DNA from: Jiangella mangrovi
GTDB taxonomy: Bacteria > Actinomycetota > Actinomycetes > Jiangellales > Jiangellaceae
Direction of reading: 5' to 3'
Assembly (NCBI RefSeq): GCF_014204975.1
Contig: NZ_JACHMM010000001.1
Location: 3,658,001 to 3,722,000, forward strand
DNA length: 64,000 bases
Position numbers and translations under genes: made by a program. The notes under the pieces were generated by a model, which saw only the letters and a program-made list of their open reading frames with translations, was not told the DNA's origin and searched no databases. The number at the start of each line of letters is the position of its first letter. Positions within the stretch are counted from its first letter, which is position 1. Below are positions 1 through 6,963 of the stretch, piece by piece.

Positions 1-445
1 GGTGATGTTCCTGCAGAGCGGCACGCTGGGGGAGCCCGAGGTGCTGTGGGACAGCCGCGCGGCGTTCCCGCAGGACCTCTGGGTCGAGGTGAACACCCAC
101 ACCCACGCCAACTGGGTGTTCTCCGAGCCCGGCGTCTACCTGGTCGAGGTCGAGGTCTCGGCCGACCTGGTGTCGGGAGAGCCGGAGTCGGACACCCAGG
201 TCCTCCGGTTCGCCGTCGGCGACGCCACGAGTTCCGACGAGGCGTTCGCGGCCGAGTACACGAGTGCCGCGCCGGGCGAGACCGCCACCCCGCCCGCGGT
301 GGCTGAGGCGAGTGACGACGGCGGCGGCGGTCCGGCGCCGGTGCTGCTAGGCGCCGTCGGAGCCGCTGCGCTCCTCGTCGTCGTGCTGGTGATCGTGGTC
401 CTGCGCGGCCGCGGGGCCCGCCGTCGCGCGCAGGCCGCGGCATGA
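1..445 (+). CDS. Anchored-repeat surface protein, C-terminal part (choice-of-anchor M / TIGR03773-like)
   Basis: Only the last ~147 residues are present; the 5' part lies before the window. It contains one copy of the actinobacterial wall-associated repeat with the motif HTHANW, then an acidic Gly/Ala-rich linker, one hydrophobic helix (from about VLLGAVGAAA) and an Arg-rich tail. That is the layout of a protein held at the outer face by one C-terminal membrane helix. The stop overlaps the start of the ABC ATPase as ATGA (442-445), so the genes are translationally coupled. In the known anchored-repeat ABC systems this protein is the substrate-binding or receptor partner; that role is family knowledge and cannot be proven from this fragment. 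Confidence 0.8.
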   Translation, partial: VMFLQSGTLGEPEVLWDSRAAFPQDLWVEVNTHTHANWVFSEPGVYLVEVEVSADLVSGEPESDTQVLRFAVGDATSSDEAFAAEYTSAAPGETATPPAVAEASDDGGGGPAPVLLGAVGAAALLVVVLVIVVLRGRGARRRAQAAA

Positions 446-1185
446 GCGTCCTGGACGTGCGCGGCGTCACCGTGGCCCTCGGCGGCCGTCCAGTCCTGGA
501 CGACGTCAGCCTCACCGTCGAGGCGGGCGAGCTCACCGGGCTGATCGGGCCCAACGGCGCGGGCAAGACGACGCTGCTGCGGGCGGTCCTCGGGCTGGTC
601 CGCATGTCCACCGGCGCCGTCCTGGTCGACGGCAGGCCGTCGCGGCCGGGGCGCTCGGCGATCGGCTACGTCCCGCAGCGGCACGAGTTCGCCTGGGACT
701 TCCCGATCGCGGTCGAGCACGCGGTGATGACGGGGCTCAGCGGCAGGCTGAGCCCGTTCCGGCGCCCCGGGGTGGACGACTGGCGCGCCGTCGGAGAGGC
801 GCTGGAGCGGGTGCGGATGAGCGACCTGGCGCGGCGGCCCGTGGGCGAGCTCTCCGGCGGGCAGCGCCAGCGGGTGCTCGTGGCCCGGGCGCTGGCGCTG
901 CAGCCGCGGGTGCTGCTCCTCGACGAGCCCTTCACCGGCTTGGACCTGCCGACCCAGGAGCTGCTCACCGAGCTGTTCCTCGACCTCGCCCGCGAGGACC
1001 GGGCCGTGCTCATGACCACGCACGACCTCGTCGGCGCCCTGGACACCTGCAGCCGGATCGCGCTGCTGAACCGGACGGTCATCGCGGACGCCGCGCCGAG
1101 CGACCTGCTCGACCCGGAGCCCTGGATGCGCACCTTCGGCGTGGGGGAGAACAGTCCGTTGCTGAAGATCCTGAAGGTGATGTGA
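442..1185 (+). CDS. Anchored-repeat-type metal ABC transporter, ATP-binding protein
   Basis: A 247-residue cytoplasmic ATPase of the metal (Mn/Zn/Fe, ZnuC/MntA-like) ABC family. Walker A GPNGAGKT is at residues 36-43, the LSGGQ signature at 137-141, Walker B LLLDEP at 158-163 and the switch His in TTHD at 194. The full set indicates an active ATPase. It starts inside the stop of the surface-protein gene and is followed after 3 bases by the permease, so the three form an operon. Substrate is inferred to be zinc from the neighbouring Zur repressor and the ABC-3 permease; manganese or another metal cannot be excluded. Confidence 0.92.
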   Translation: MSVLDVRGVTVALGGRPVLDDVSLTVEAGELTGLIGPNGAGKTTLLRAVLGLVRMSTGAVLVDGRPSRPGRSAIGYVPQRHEFAWDFPIAVEHAVMTGLSGRLSPFRRPGVDDWRAVGEALERVRMSDLARRPVGELSGGQRQRVLVARALALQPRVLLLDEPFTGLDLPTQELLTELFLDLAREDRAVLMTTHDLVGALDTCSRIALLNRTVIADAAPSDLLDPEPWMRTFGVGENSPLLKILKVM

Positions 1186-1188
1186 GCC

Positions 1189-2070
1189 GTGTCGATCCCC
1201 GACTTCCTGGCCGACCTCACCAATCCCGACCTGGCGTTCCTGCCGAAGGCCCTGCTGATCGCGGTGCTCTCGAGCATCGTCTGCGGCGTCGTCGGCTGTT
1301 ACGTGGTGCTGCGCGGGATGGCCTTCATCGGTGACGCGGTGGCGCACGCGGTCTTCCCGGGCCTGGCCGTGTCGTTCGTGCTCCAGGGCAGCCTGGTGGT
1401 CGGCGGGGCCGTCGCCGGTGTGGTCACCGCGATCCTGGTGGCGGTGTTCGCGCAGAACCGCCGGGTGAAGGAGGACTCCGTCATCGGCGTCTTCTACGTC
1501 GCCTCGTTCGCCCTCGGCATCGTCATCATCTCGCAGGCTCCGGGGTACGCCGGCTCCCTGCAGCAGTTCCTCTTCGGCACCATCACCGGAGTCCCGGACG
1601 AGGACATCTACACGGCCGCGCTCACCGGGGTCGTCGTGCTCGGGGCGGTCATGCTGCTCCATCAGCAGTTCGTGACGGTCAGCCTGGACCGCGAGCTGGC
1701 CCGGGCGGTCGGGCTGCGCGTGTTCTGGCTCGACATCGCGCTCTACGTCCTGGTGACGGTGGCGATCGTCATCTCGGTGCAGACCATCGGGAACATCCTG
1801 GTGCTCGCGCTGCTGGTCACACCGGCCGCGGCGGCCCGGCTGCTCACCGACCGGCTCGGCCTGATGATGCTGCTCGCGCCCGTCATCGGCGGCGGGTCGG
1901 CCACCGTCGGGCTCTACCTCTCATGGAGCTACGACCTGCCCGTGGGCGGCACGATCGTGCTCGTGCTCACCGCGGCGTTCCTCGCGGCCTACGTCGCGGC
2001 ACCGCGGCACGGGATCCTCGCGAGGCGGTGGCGGCGCTCGAGCGCGGGAGAGAGTCCGGTGCCCGCCTGA
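1189..2070 (+). CDS. Anchored-repeat-type metal ABC transporter, permease
   Basis: A 293-residue integral membrane protein of the ABC-3 (ZnuB/MntB) family with about eight hydrophobic segments. The N-terminal pattern GCYVVLRGMAFIGDAVAHAV is typical of this permease family, and the central VQTIGNILVLALLVTPAAAA stretch matches its coupling region. The start is GTG, three bases after the ATPase stop. The stop lies one base from the end of the convergent Zur gene, leaving no room for a separate terminator. It should form the membrane channel for the metal passed on by the anchored surface protein. Confidence 0.92.
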   Translation: MSIPDFLADLTNPDLAFLPKALLIAVLSSIVCGVVGCYVVLRGMAFIGDAVAHAVFPGLAVSFVLQGSLVVGGAVAGVVTAILVAVFAQNRRVKEDSVIGVFYVASFALGIVIISQAPGYAGSLQQFLFGTITGVPDEDIYTAALTGVVVLGAVMLLHQQFVTVSLDRELARAVGLRVFWLDIALYVLVTVAIVISVQTIGNILVLALLVTPAAAARLLTDRLGLMMLLAPVIGGGSATVGLYLSWSYDLPVGGTIVLVLTAAFLAAYVAAPRHGILARRWRRSSAGESPVPA

Positions 2071-2071
2071 G

Positions 2072-2467
2072 CTAGGACGCGGCCGCGCAGTCGGAGCAGA
2101 CGCCGAACAGGTCGACCACGTGGTGGACCCGCGTGAACCCGTGCTGCGCGGCCACCGACTCGACCCAGTCCTCGAGCGGGGCCTGGATCTCGGAGGCCTT
2201 GCCGCACTCGGTGCAGATCAGGTGGTGATGGTGGTCGCGGCTGCAGGAACGGTATCGCTGCTCGCCGCCCGCCGCGTGGTAGGTGTCGGCCTCGTCGTTG
2301 CCGACCATCTCGTTGAGGTTGCGGTACACCGTCGCCAGGCCGATGCCCGAGCCGTCGGCGCGCAGCTTGGCGAAGAGGTCCTGAGCGCTGACGAAGTCGT
2401 TGCTCTGGACCAGTGCGGCACGGACCTCCAGTTTCTGCCGCGTCTGCCGCCGCACGGTACCGGCCAT
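2072..2467 (-). CDS. zur: Zur-like Fur-family zinc uptake repressor
   Basis: A 131-residue Fur-family regulator: N-terminal winged helix (recognition segment around GIGLATVYRNL, residues 41-51) and a C-terminal dimerisation domain. A His cluster at 79-82 and two CxxC pairs (C85/C88 and C124/C127) match the structural zinc site of Zur proteins. It sits among a metal ABC transporter, a TIGR03943/DUF318 pair and WxL-type surface genes, two of which have Zur-like palindromes upstream; this context argues for Zur rather than Fur or PerR. I saw no clear Zur box in its own short upstream region (2468-2521), so autoregulation is not evident. Confidence 0.85.
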   Translation of the reverse strand: MAGTVRRQTRQKLEVRAALVQSNDFVSAQDLFAKLRADGSGIGLATVYRNLNEMVGNDEADTYHAAGGEQRYRSCSRDHHHHLICTECGKASEIQAPLEDWVESVAAQHGFTRVHHVVDLFGVCSDCAAAS

Positions 2468-2521
2468 CGAGATGTCCTCACGTCGAGATCGCTGACGATC
2501 GCGACCTTATCGCGCGGCGGC

Positions 2522-3235
2522 TCAGTACTCGTAGGGCTCTTCGGGCGTGGGCACGACGGTGACGCGGTCGGCCACGAGGACGGGCGCGTCACCGCCGGAC
2601 CCGTCGGCGGGCTCCCAACGACCGGTGATCTCGACCCAGGTGTCGGCGGTACGGTCGCCGTCGCCGACGACCCGGGCGGTGTAGGCGGTCGCGTCAGCGG
2701 CGCAGCAGGCCACAGTGAACCGCGACAGCAGGTACCCGTCGCCTGAGTCGTCCGGGACGACGAAACCGACGACCCGCACGGGGACGCCCTCGAGCGATCG
2801 GTCCGGATCCTGCAGCGCCCGGGTGACGAAGTCGCGCATCCCGAGGTCGACGGCGCCCTCGCGCGCGGGCGGCAGTTCGACGAAGCCGGAGGCCGACACC
2901 GTCGCGACCGGGCCCTGCCGGCCGGCGGCGAACGAGCCGAGCGCCGGTGGCGCGATGAGCAGCAGCACCAGCAGCGGCACCGCCAGCAGCCACGCGACCC
3001 CGGGCGAGTCGTCGTGGCCGTGCCCCTCGTGGCCACCATCGTCCCCGCGCAGCAGGCCGTGCCCGCCGAGCAGCACGAGCACGACGCCCGCGATCAGCAG
3101 GATCGGCTGGAAGCTCGGCTTCAGGTAGGCGAGCGCGGCGTCGGCGAACCCGAACCGGACGGCGACGGCGCCGACGGCGAGCAACAGCACCGACTCCATC
3201 CGCCGGTCCAGCAGCTTGGCACCCGCGCCCCTCAC
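2522..3235 (-). CDS. TIGR03943 family membrane protein
   Basis: About 237 residues if started at the GTG at 3235, which overlaps the stop of the upstream permease by 4 bases (GTGA), a coupling arrangement. An in-frame ATG at 3199 is the alternative start. The N-terminus has two hydrophobic helices, then a His/Asp-rich loop (HEGHGHDD) that could bind metal, a third helix, and a soluble C-terminal domain with a conserved Cys-Cys pair (FTVACCAAD). The TIGR03943 family is almost always paired with a YraQ/DUF318 permease and is often Zur-controlled. Its biochemical role is not established; participation in metal handling at the membrane is inferred. Confidence 0.85.
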   Translation of the reverse strand: MRGAGAKLLDRRMESVLLLAVGAVAVRFGFADAALAYLKPSFQPILLIAGVVLVLLGGHGLLRGDDGGHEGHGHDDSPGVAWLLAVPLLVLLLIAPPALGSFAAGRQGPVATVSASGFVELPPAREGAVDLGMRDFVTRALQDPDRSLEGVPVRVVGFVVPDDSGDGYLLSRFTVACCAADATAYTARVVGDGDRTADTWVEITGRWEPADGSGGDAPVLVADRVTVVPTPEEPYEY

Positions 3236-4215
3236 AGCAGCCACCACCCGAAGGTCAGCGCGCTCGCGACGGCGACGACGAACGTCAGCGGCGCGAACCG
3301 CAGTGCGAAGCCGCGGCCGAACGTGCCGGCCTGCAGCGCGATGAGCTTGATGTCGACAGCGGGACCGACGACGAGGAACACCAGCCGCGCGGTCAGCGAG
3401 AACTGCGACAGGCTGGCCGCGACGAACGCGTCCGCCTCGGAGCACAGCGCCAGCAGGACCGCGAGCCCGGCGAGGACCAGCACGGCGAGCCACTCGTTCG
3501 TGGCGACTGTGGTGATCACGGACCGCGGGATCAGCACCTGCAGTGCGGCCGCCGCGGCGGCGCCGACGACCAGCCAGCCGCCGGCGTGCAGGAAGTCGTG
3601 ACGGGCGGTGCCGGCGAACACGTCCCACCGGTTCGCCCCGTCGGTCACCGGCCGCGCGGGCAGCCGCAGCCACGAGCCGCGCCCGAACCGCGCCCACAGG
3701 AGCCCGACCACGACGGCGGCGGCCAACGATGCGAGGAACCGGGCCAGCACCATCTCGGGCTGCCCGGGGAACGCGACCGCCGTCGCGGCCATGACGACGG
3801 GGTTGATGGCGGGCGCGGACAGCATGAACGCCAGGGCGGCGGCCGGTGCCGCACCGAGCGACGTCAGCCGCCCGGCGATCGGCACCGACCCGCACTCGCA
3901 GCCGGGGAAGACCGCCCCGGCCAGGCCGGCCGACGGCACGGCTATCGCGGGCCGGTCCGGCAGCAGCCGGGCGATGAGCGACGATGGCACGAACGCCGTC
4001 ACCGCGCCGCTCACCACCACACCGAGGACGAGGAACGGCAGCGCCTGCAGCGTGATCGACACGAACACCGTCGACCACGTCTGCAGGGTCGCGCTGTCGA
4101 ACCAGCCGGCCACGCGGGGCCGGAGGAGGACCGCCGCCACCAGCGCCAGCACGAACAGTTCGGGGACGAACCGGCCGGCGCCGCGTCGCTCGTCCGTGAC
4201 CTGCAGCTCACTCAC
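3232..4215 (-). CDS. DUF318/YraQ-type permease
   Basis: A 327-residue membrane protein with about eight hydrophobic helices. The family motif FPGCECGSVP (C106 and C108) is present; this CxC is typical of the permease subfamily linked to TIGR03943. The start is GTG at 4215: GGAGGA ends nine bases before it, whereas an upstream ATG at 4290 has no such site and would place the candidate Zur operator inside the coding region. It is the first gene of a two-gene operon with the TIGR03943 gene. Likely role: export or import of a small solute or metal complex during zinc limitation (inferred). Confidence 0.88.
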   Translation of the reverse strand: MSELQVTDERRGAGRFVPELFVLALVAAVLLRPRVAGWFDSATLQTWSTVFVSITLQALPFLVLGVVVSGAVTAFVPSSLIARLLPDRPAIAVPSAGLAGAVFPGCECGSVPIAGRLTSLGAAPAAALAFMLSAPAINPVVMAATAVAFPGQPEMVLARFLASLAAAVVVGLLWARFGRGSWLRLPARPVTDGANRWDVFAGTARHDFLHAGGWLVVGAAAAAALQVLIPRSVITTVATNEWLAVLVLAGLAVLLALCSEADAFVAASLSQFSLTARLVFLVVGPAVDIKLIALQAGTFGRGFALRFAPLTFVVAVASALTFGWWLL

Positions 4216-4243
4216 CAGCCGGAATCCTCCACGAAGGCCGTAA

Positions 4244-4258
4244 TGATAACGGGGCTCA
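4244..4258. promoter_or_regulatory. Candidate Zur operator for the DUF318/TIGR03943 operon
   Basis: TGATAACGGGGCTCA has the 7-1-7 layout and the TGA...TCA ends of actinobacterial Zur boxes (Streptomyces-type TGAAAATGATTTTCA), preceded by TAA. One half (TGATAAC) is good; the other is GC-degenerate. It lies 29-43 bases upstream of the GTG at 4215, where a repressor would overlap the promoter. Confidence 0.5.
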
Positions 4259-4293
4259 GTGACAGTACCGGCTGGCGGCGGGGGCGGCACCCG

Positions 4294-5286
4294 TCAGATG
4301 ACGGAAGCGGTGGCGTTCGCGTTCGTCCTCTGACGGAGCTTCGTCGTGCGGCGTCGCCGGACGACCGCGAGGACGACGGCCGCCAGGACCGCGAGAGCGA
4401 TCCACGGGACCACCCACAGGCGGGCGGCGGCGGTCCCGGCGGGCGGCGCGGGGTCGAGCGTCTGGCCGCCGGAGGTCTCCGGCCGGATCTCGACCTCGAC
4501 GTCCAGCCGGCCGAGCTGCCAGACGCCGTCGACGACGGCGGAACCGGCGATGGAGTCACCGGGCAGCAGCTCCGGGAGCAGGTCGCCCGTCCACGTGCGT
4601 GCGCCGAGCCCGAACGGGCCGGCGACGCGGACGGCGGGCCGGCCGGCGAGGCGCAGGTTGCCCTCGTTGCGGACGGTGTACTCGACGCGGACGGCGCCGG
4701 GCTGGCCGAGCGGCAGGCCGTCGAACGCGACGCGGACGTCGTCGACCGTGAGCGACGGCTCCAAGGTGCCGGTGACCCGCAGGTAGAGGCGCGCTCCGAC
4801 GCGGTGGTCGACGGCGACCTGCCCGCCTCCGGTCGCCCGGGTGGTCAGGCCGGCCACGATGCCGCCGGCGTGGTCGCCGGGCGTCGCGTTCGCGGGGACG
4901 GTGATCCGGAACGGCACATCGACCCGGGAGCGGGCCGGGACGGTCACCGTCGGCTCGCCGAGGTCGACCCAGGACCCGACGTCGACCGGCGCGTCGGCCG
5001 CGGCCAGCAGGTCGAAACCGCCCTGGGTGTTGCGCACGGCGTCGCTGGCGTAGAGGTCGAGGGTGAGGGGCTGCTCGGTGTAGTTGCTGACGGCGACGAC
5101 GTCGGTGATCGTCGCGCCGGGATCGACGGTGTGCTCGAACGCGGCGCGGTCGCCGGGGCCGTCCGGTCCCGACGGGACGATGCCCCACGTCACGGGCGCC
5201 TGCGACGACGCGGACGCCGTCGTCGGGAGGATCAGGGCGGCGACGCCGATCGCCGCGAGGGCCGTGATGCGGCCGATGGGTCTCAC
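4294..5286 (-). CDS. DUF916-type (WxL-interacting) membrane-anchored surface protein
   Basis: A 330-residue exported protein with a GTG start. It has a Sec signal (RR-less, hydrophobic core, Ala-rich cleavage region ~20-28), two beta-sandwich domains (about 35-150 and 155-265), then a C-terminal helix (about LWVVPWIALAVLAAVVLAVV) and a basic tail. The first domain begins with a WGIVPSGPDGPGDRAAF-type segment and has a GDHAGGIVAGL motif, as in DUF916 proteins that bind peptidoglycan and WxL proteins in Firmicutes. The next gene upstream encodes a secreted protein with a WxL-like C-terminus, so a surface complex is a reasonable inference. A strong hairpin separates the two genes. Confidence 0.8.
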   Translation of the reverse strand: MRPIGRITALAAIGVAALILPTTASASSQAPVTWGIVPSGPDGPGDRAAFEHTVDPGATITDVVAVSNYTEQPLTLDLYASDAVRNTQGGFDLLAAADAPVDVGSWVDLGEPTVTVPARSRVDVPFRITVPANATPGDHAGGIVAGLTTRATGGGQVAVDHRVGARLYLRVTGTLEPSLTVDDVRVAFDGLPLGQPGAVRVEYTVRNEGNLRLAGRPAVRVAGPFGLGARTWTGDLLPELLPGDSIAGSAVVDGVWQLGRLDVEVEIRPETSGGQTLDPAPPAGTAAARLWVVPWIALAVLAAVVLAVVRRRRTTKLRQRTNANATASVI

Positions 5287-5317
5287 GGGCGGATGCTCCG
5301 ATGGGTGTGGGCAGGGT

Positions 5318-5354
5318 CCGGCGCGACCGGCCGCGGGCGGGCCGGTCGCGCCGG
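5318..5354 (-). terminator. Intercistronic hairpin between the WxL-like gene and DUF916 gene
   Basis: A perfect 15-bp stem (5318-5332 with 5340-5354) and a 7-base loop, followed on the minus strand by no U-run. It lies between two co-directional genes, so it may act as a partial terminator or mRNA stabiliser that sets the secreted protein above its membrane partner. Confidence 0.6.
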
Positions 5355-5373
5355 TGTCGTGGTGAGGCGGAGG

Positions 5374-6846
5374 TCAGATCGCGGTGAACGTGATCGTCGC
5401 CTCGTAGGTGCCGGGGACCAGCGTGGTCGGCGCCTCGATCAGCAGGCCTGCGCCGAGCCGGCTGGTGCCCGTTCCGTCGCCGGCCGCGGCGGTGGCGAGC
5501 GGGCTGCTGACGGACAGGCCGTCGCCGGAGCCGAGGCCCGGTGCCACGACCTCGCCGGCCGTCACGCCACCGCCGTCGGGCTGCTCGGCGATCAGCGGAC
5601 TCCAGCCCAGATGCCGGCCGGGCAGGACCTCGTCGCCGGCGGTGAAGTCGCCGACCTGGCCGGAGACCACCCAGCCCGGCGCGCTCGCCCGCGTGTCGGT
5701 GACCGTGACGGGCCGGAGGTCGCCGCTGGAGGTCCACCGGTCGGCCGTGCCGGAGAGCTCGAAGTCGCTCATCGTGACCTCGTCGTCCTCCGGGTCGACG
5801 CTGGCGACCAGCGCGCCCTCGTCCTCCGGCAGGGTCGCGACGATGCGCTGCGACAGCTCCGGCGGTTCCGGCTCCTCGTGGTCGTCCACCACCACGGTCG
5901 CGGGTGCCGACTCTGCGACCACCGCGTGGTCGGCGTCGTAGAGCCGCGCGATCACCTGCACACCGTCGTGGCCGGGCGTGGCGGTGAAGCTGTACTCACC
6001 GGTGCCGGCGTCCGGAACGACCACCCACTCCTCGGTGCCCGGCGCCCGGGTGAACCAGTGGTAGTGGTCCAGCCCGGTGGGCGGGTCCTGGACGGCCGTC
6101 AGCGTCACGACGTCGCCGGAGTGGTAGTGGCCGGCCAGCCCGGAGATGCCGAGCGTGGTGGACGGCGCGGGGTCGGCGTCGCCCACCTGGAACGTGTACG
6201 TCACGGGCGTGCTGGTGACCGTGCCGCCGGCGGCGAGGGTGCCGCTGGCCTGCACCGTCAGCGTGTAGCGGCCGGTCGCGCCGAACGCCCAGTTGGCATG
6301 GGCGTGGACGTTGGCGTTGGGCGAGATGGTGCCGGGCAGTTGGAAGCCGCCGCCGAGGACCGAGATCGACTCGCCGAACGAGCCGGTCTGCCACAGGAAC
6401 ACGTCGCCCGGCCCCTCGACGTCGGTGACCTCGATCCGCAGCGGGTTCGTGAACACGCCGGCGGGGATCTGCTCGGTGCTCCAGCCCGGCCAGATCAGGT
6501 CCGGGTCCTGGGTCTGCGGCAGGTAGTAGACGGTGTCGCCCGGGTCGCCGAGGAACGCGAGGCTCGGCGGCAGCGGATCCGGCAGCACCAGCGCCGACTC
6601 CGGCTTGACCTGCAGCAGCACGTCCTCGGGCTCGTGCAGGACATGGTGGCCGGTGACGTCCTCCTGCAGGTCGACGTCGAGTTGCTCGTCGACCCAGCGC
6701 AGGGTGAACGCGTCGATGTGTCCGGTGTCCAGGGTCAGTTCGAACTCACCGGCCGCCGCGGTGGCTGTGGCGCTCGATGCCAGCAGCGCACCCGCGACGA
6801 CAGGGACGGCCAGCTGTCTGGCACGTCGTGTGAGCAGGGCCCTCAT
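5374..6846 (-). CDS. Secreted choice-of-anchor M protein with WxL-like C-terminal domain
   Basis: A 490-residue exported protein: signal peptide ~1-32, an anchored-repeat domain ~33-222 ending in the HAHANWAF motif (181-188), one Ig-like repeat ~232-322 containing GHYHSGD, and a C-terminal domain ~335-490. That last domain has VTDTR, GWVVSGQVGDF (391-401) and YEATITFTAI at the end, which resemble the two halves of WxL surface domains, with Val in place of the Leu of WxL. His-rich patches (HHVLHEPED, HAHANW, HYHW, VDDHEE) could bind zinc. There is no C-terminal membrane helix, so retention must depend on a partner, probably the DUF916 protein just downstream. A Zur-like palindrome lies upstream, shared with the divergent paralogue. 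Confidence 0.82.
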   Translation of the reverse strand: MRALLTRRARQLAVPVVAGALLASSATATAAAGEFELTLDTGHIDAFTLRWVDEQLDVDLQEDVTGHHVLHEPEDVLLQVKPESALVLPDPLPPSLAFLGDPGDTVYYLPQTQDPDLIWPGWSTEQIPAGVFTNPLRIEVTDVEGPGDVFLWQTGSFGESISVLGGGFQLPGTISPNANVHAHANWAFGATGRYTLTVQASGTLAAGGTVTSTPVTYTFQVGDADPAPSTTLGISGLAGHYHSGDVVTLTAVQDPPTGLDHYHWFTRAPGTEEWVVVPDAGTGEYSFTATPGHDGVQVIARLYDADHAVVAESAPATVVVDDHEEPEPPELSQRIVATLPEDEGALVASVDPEDDEVTMSDFELSGTADRWTSSGDLRPVTVTDTRASAPGWVVSGQVGDFTAGDEVLPGRHLGWSPLIAEQPDGGGVTAGEVVAPGLGSGDGLSVSSPLATAAAGDGTGTSRLGAGLLIEAPTTLVPGTYEATITFTAI

Positions 6847-6885
6847 CGTGATCCTCTCCAGTGGGACTGCGGTGGACAGGATACT

Positions 6886-6904
6886 AATGAGAACCGTTAC
6901 TATT
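6886..6904. promoter_or_regulatory. Candidate Zur operator in the divergent surface-protein promoter
   Basis: AATGAGAACCGTTACTATT forms a 9-1-9 imperfect palindrome (six of nine positions pair) in an AT-rich patch within very GC-rich DNA. It resembles actinobacterial Zur boxes (mycobacterial type AATGANAACNGTTNTCATT). It lies 40 bases upstream of the minus-strand gene and 60 bases upstream of the plus-strand gene, so one site could control both. Confidence 0.6.
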
Positions 6905-6963
6905 CACAATAGCTTGGTCGATCCGCCGCAAGTCACCCGTTCTCCCTCATGGAAGCGAGTCCG

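Noticed and set aside
3586-6912. Very long open frame on the plus strand through the DUF916 and WxL-like genes
   Set aside because: It is antisense to well-supported genes and its product is low-complexity Arg/Gly/Asp-rich, as expected from the reverse of GC-rich codons. The same applies to 136-1662 (-), 6904-10122 (-) and 25856-30037 (+).
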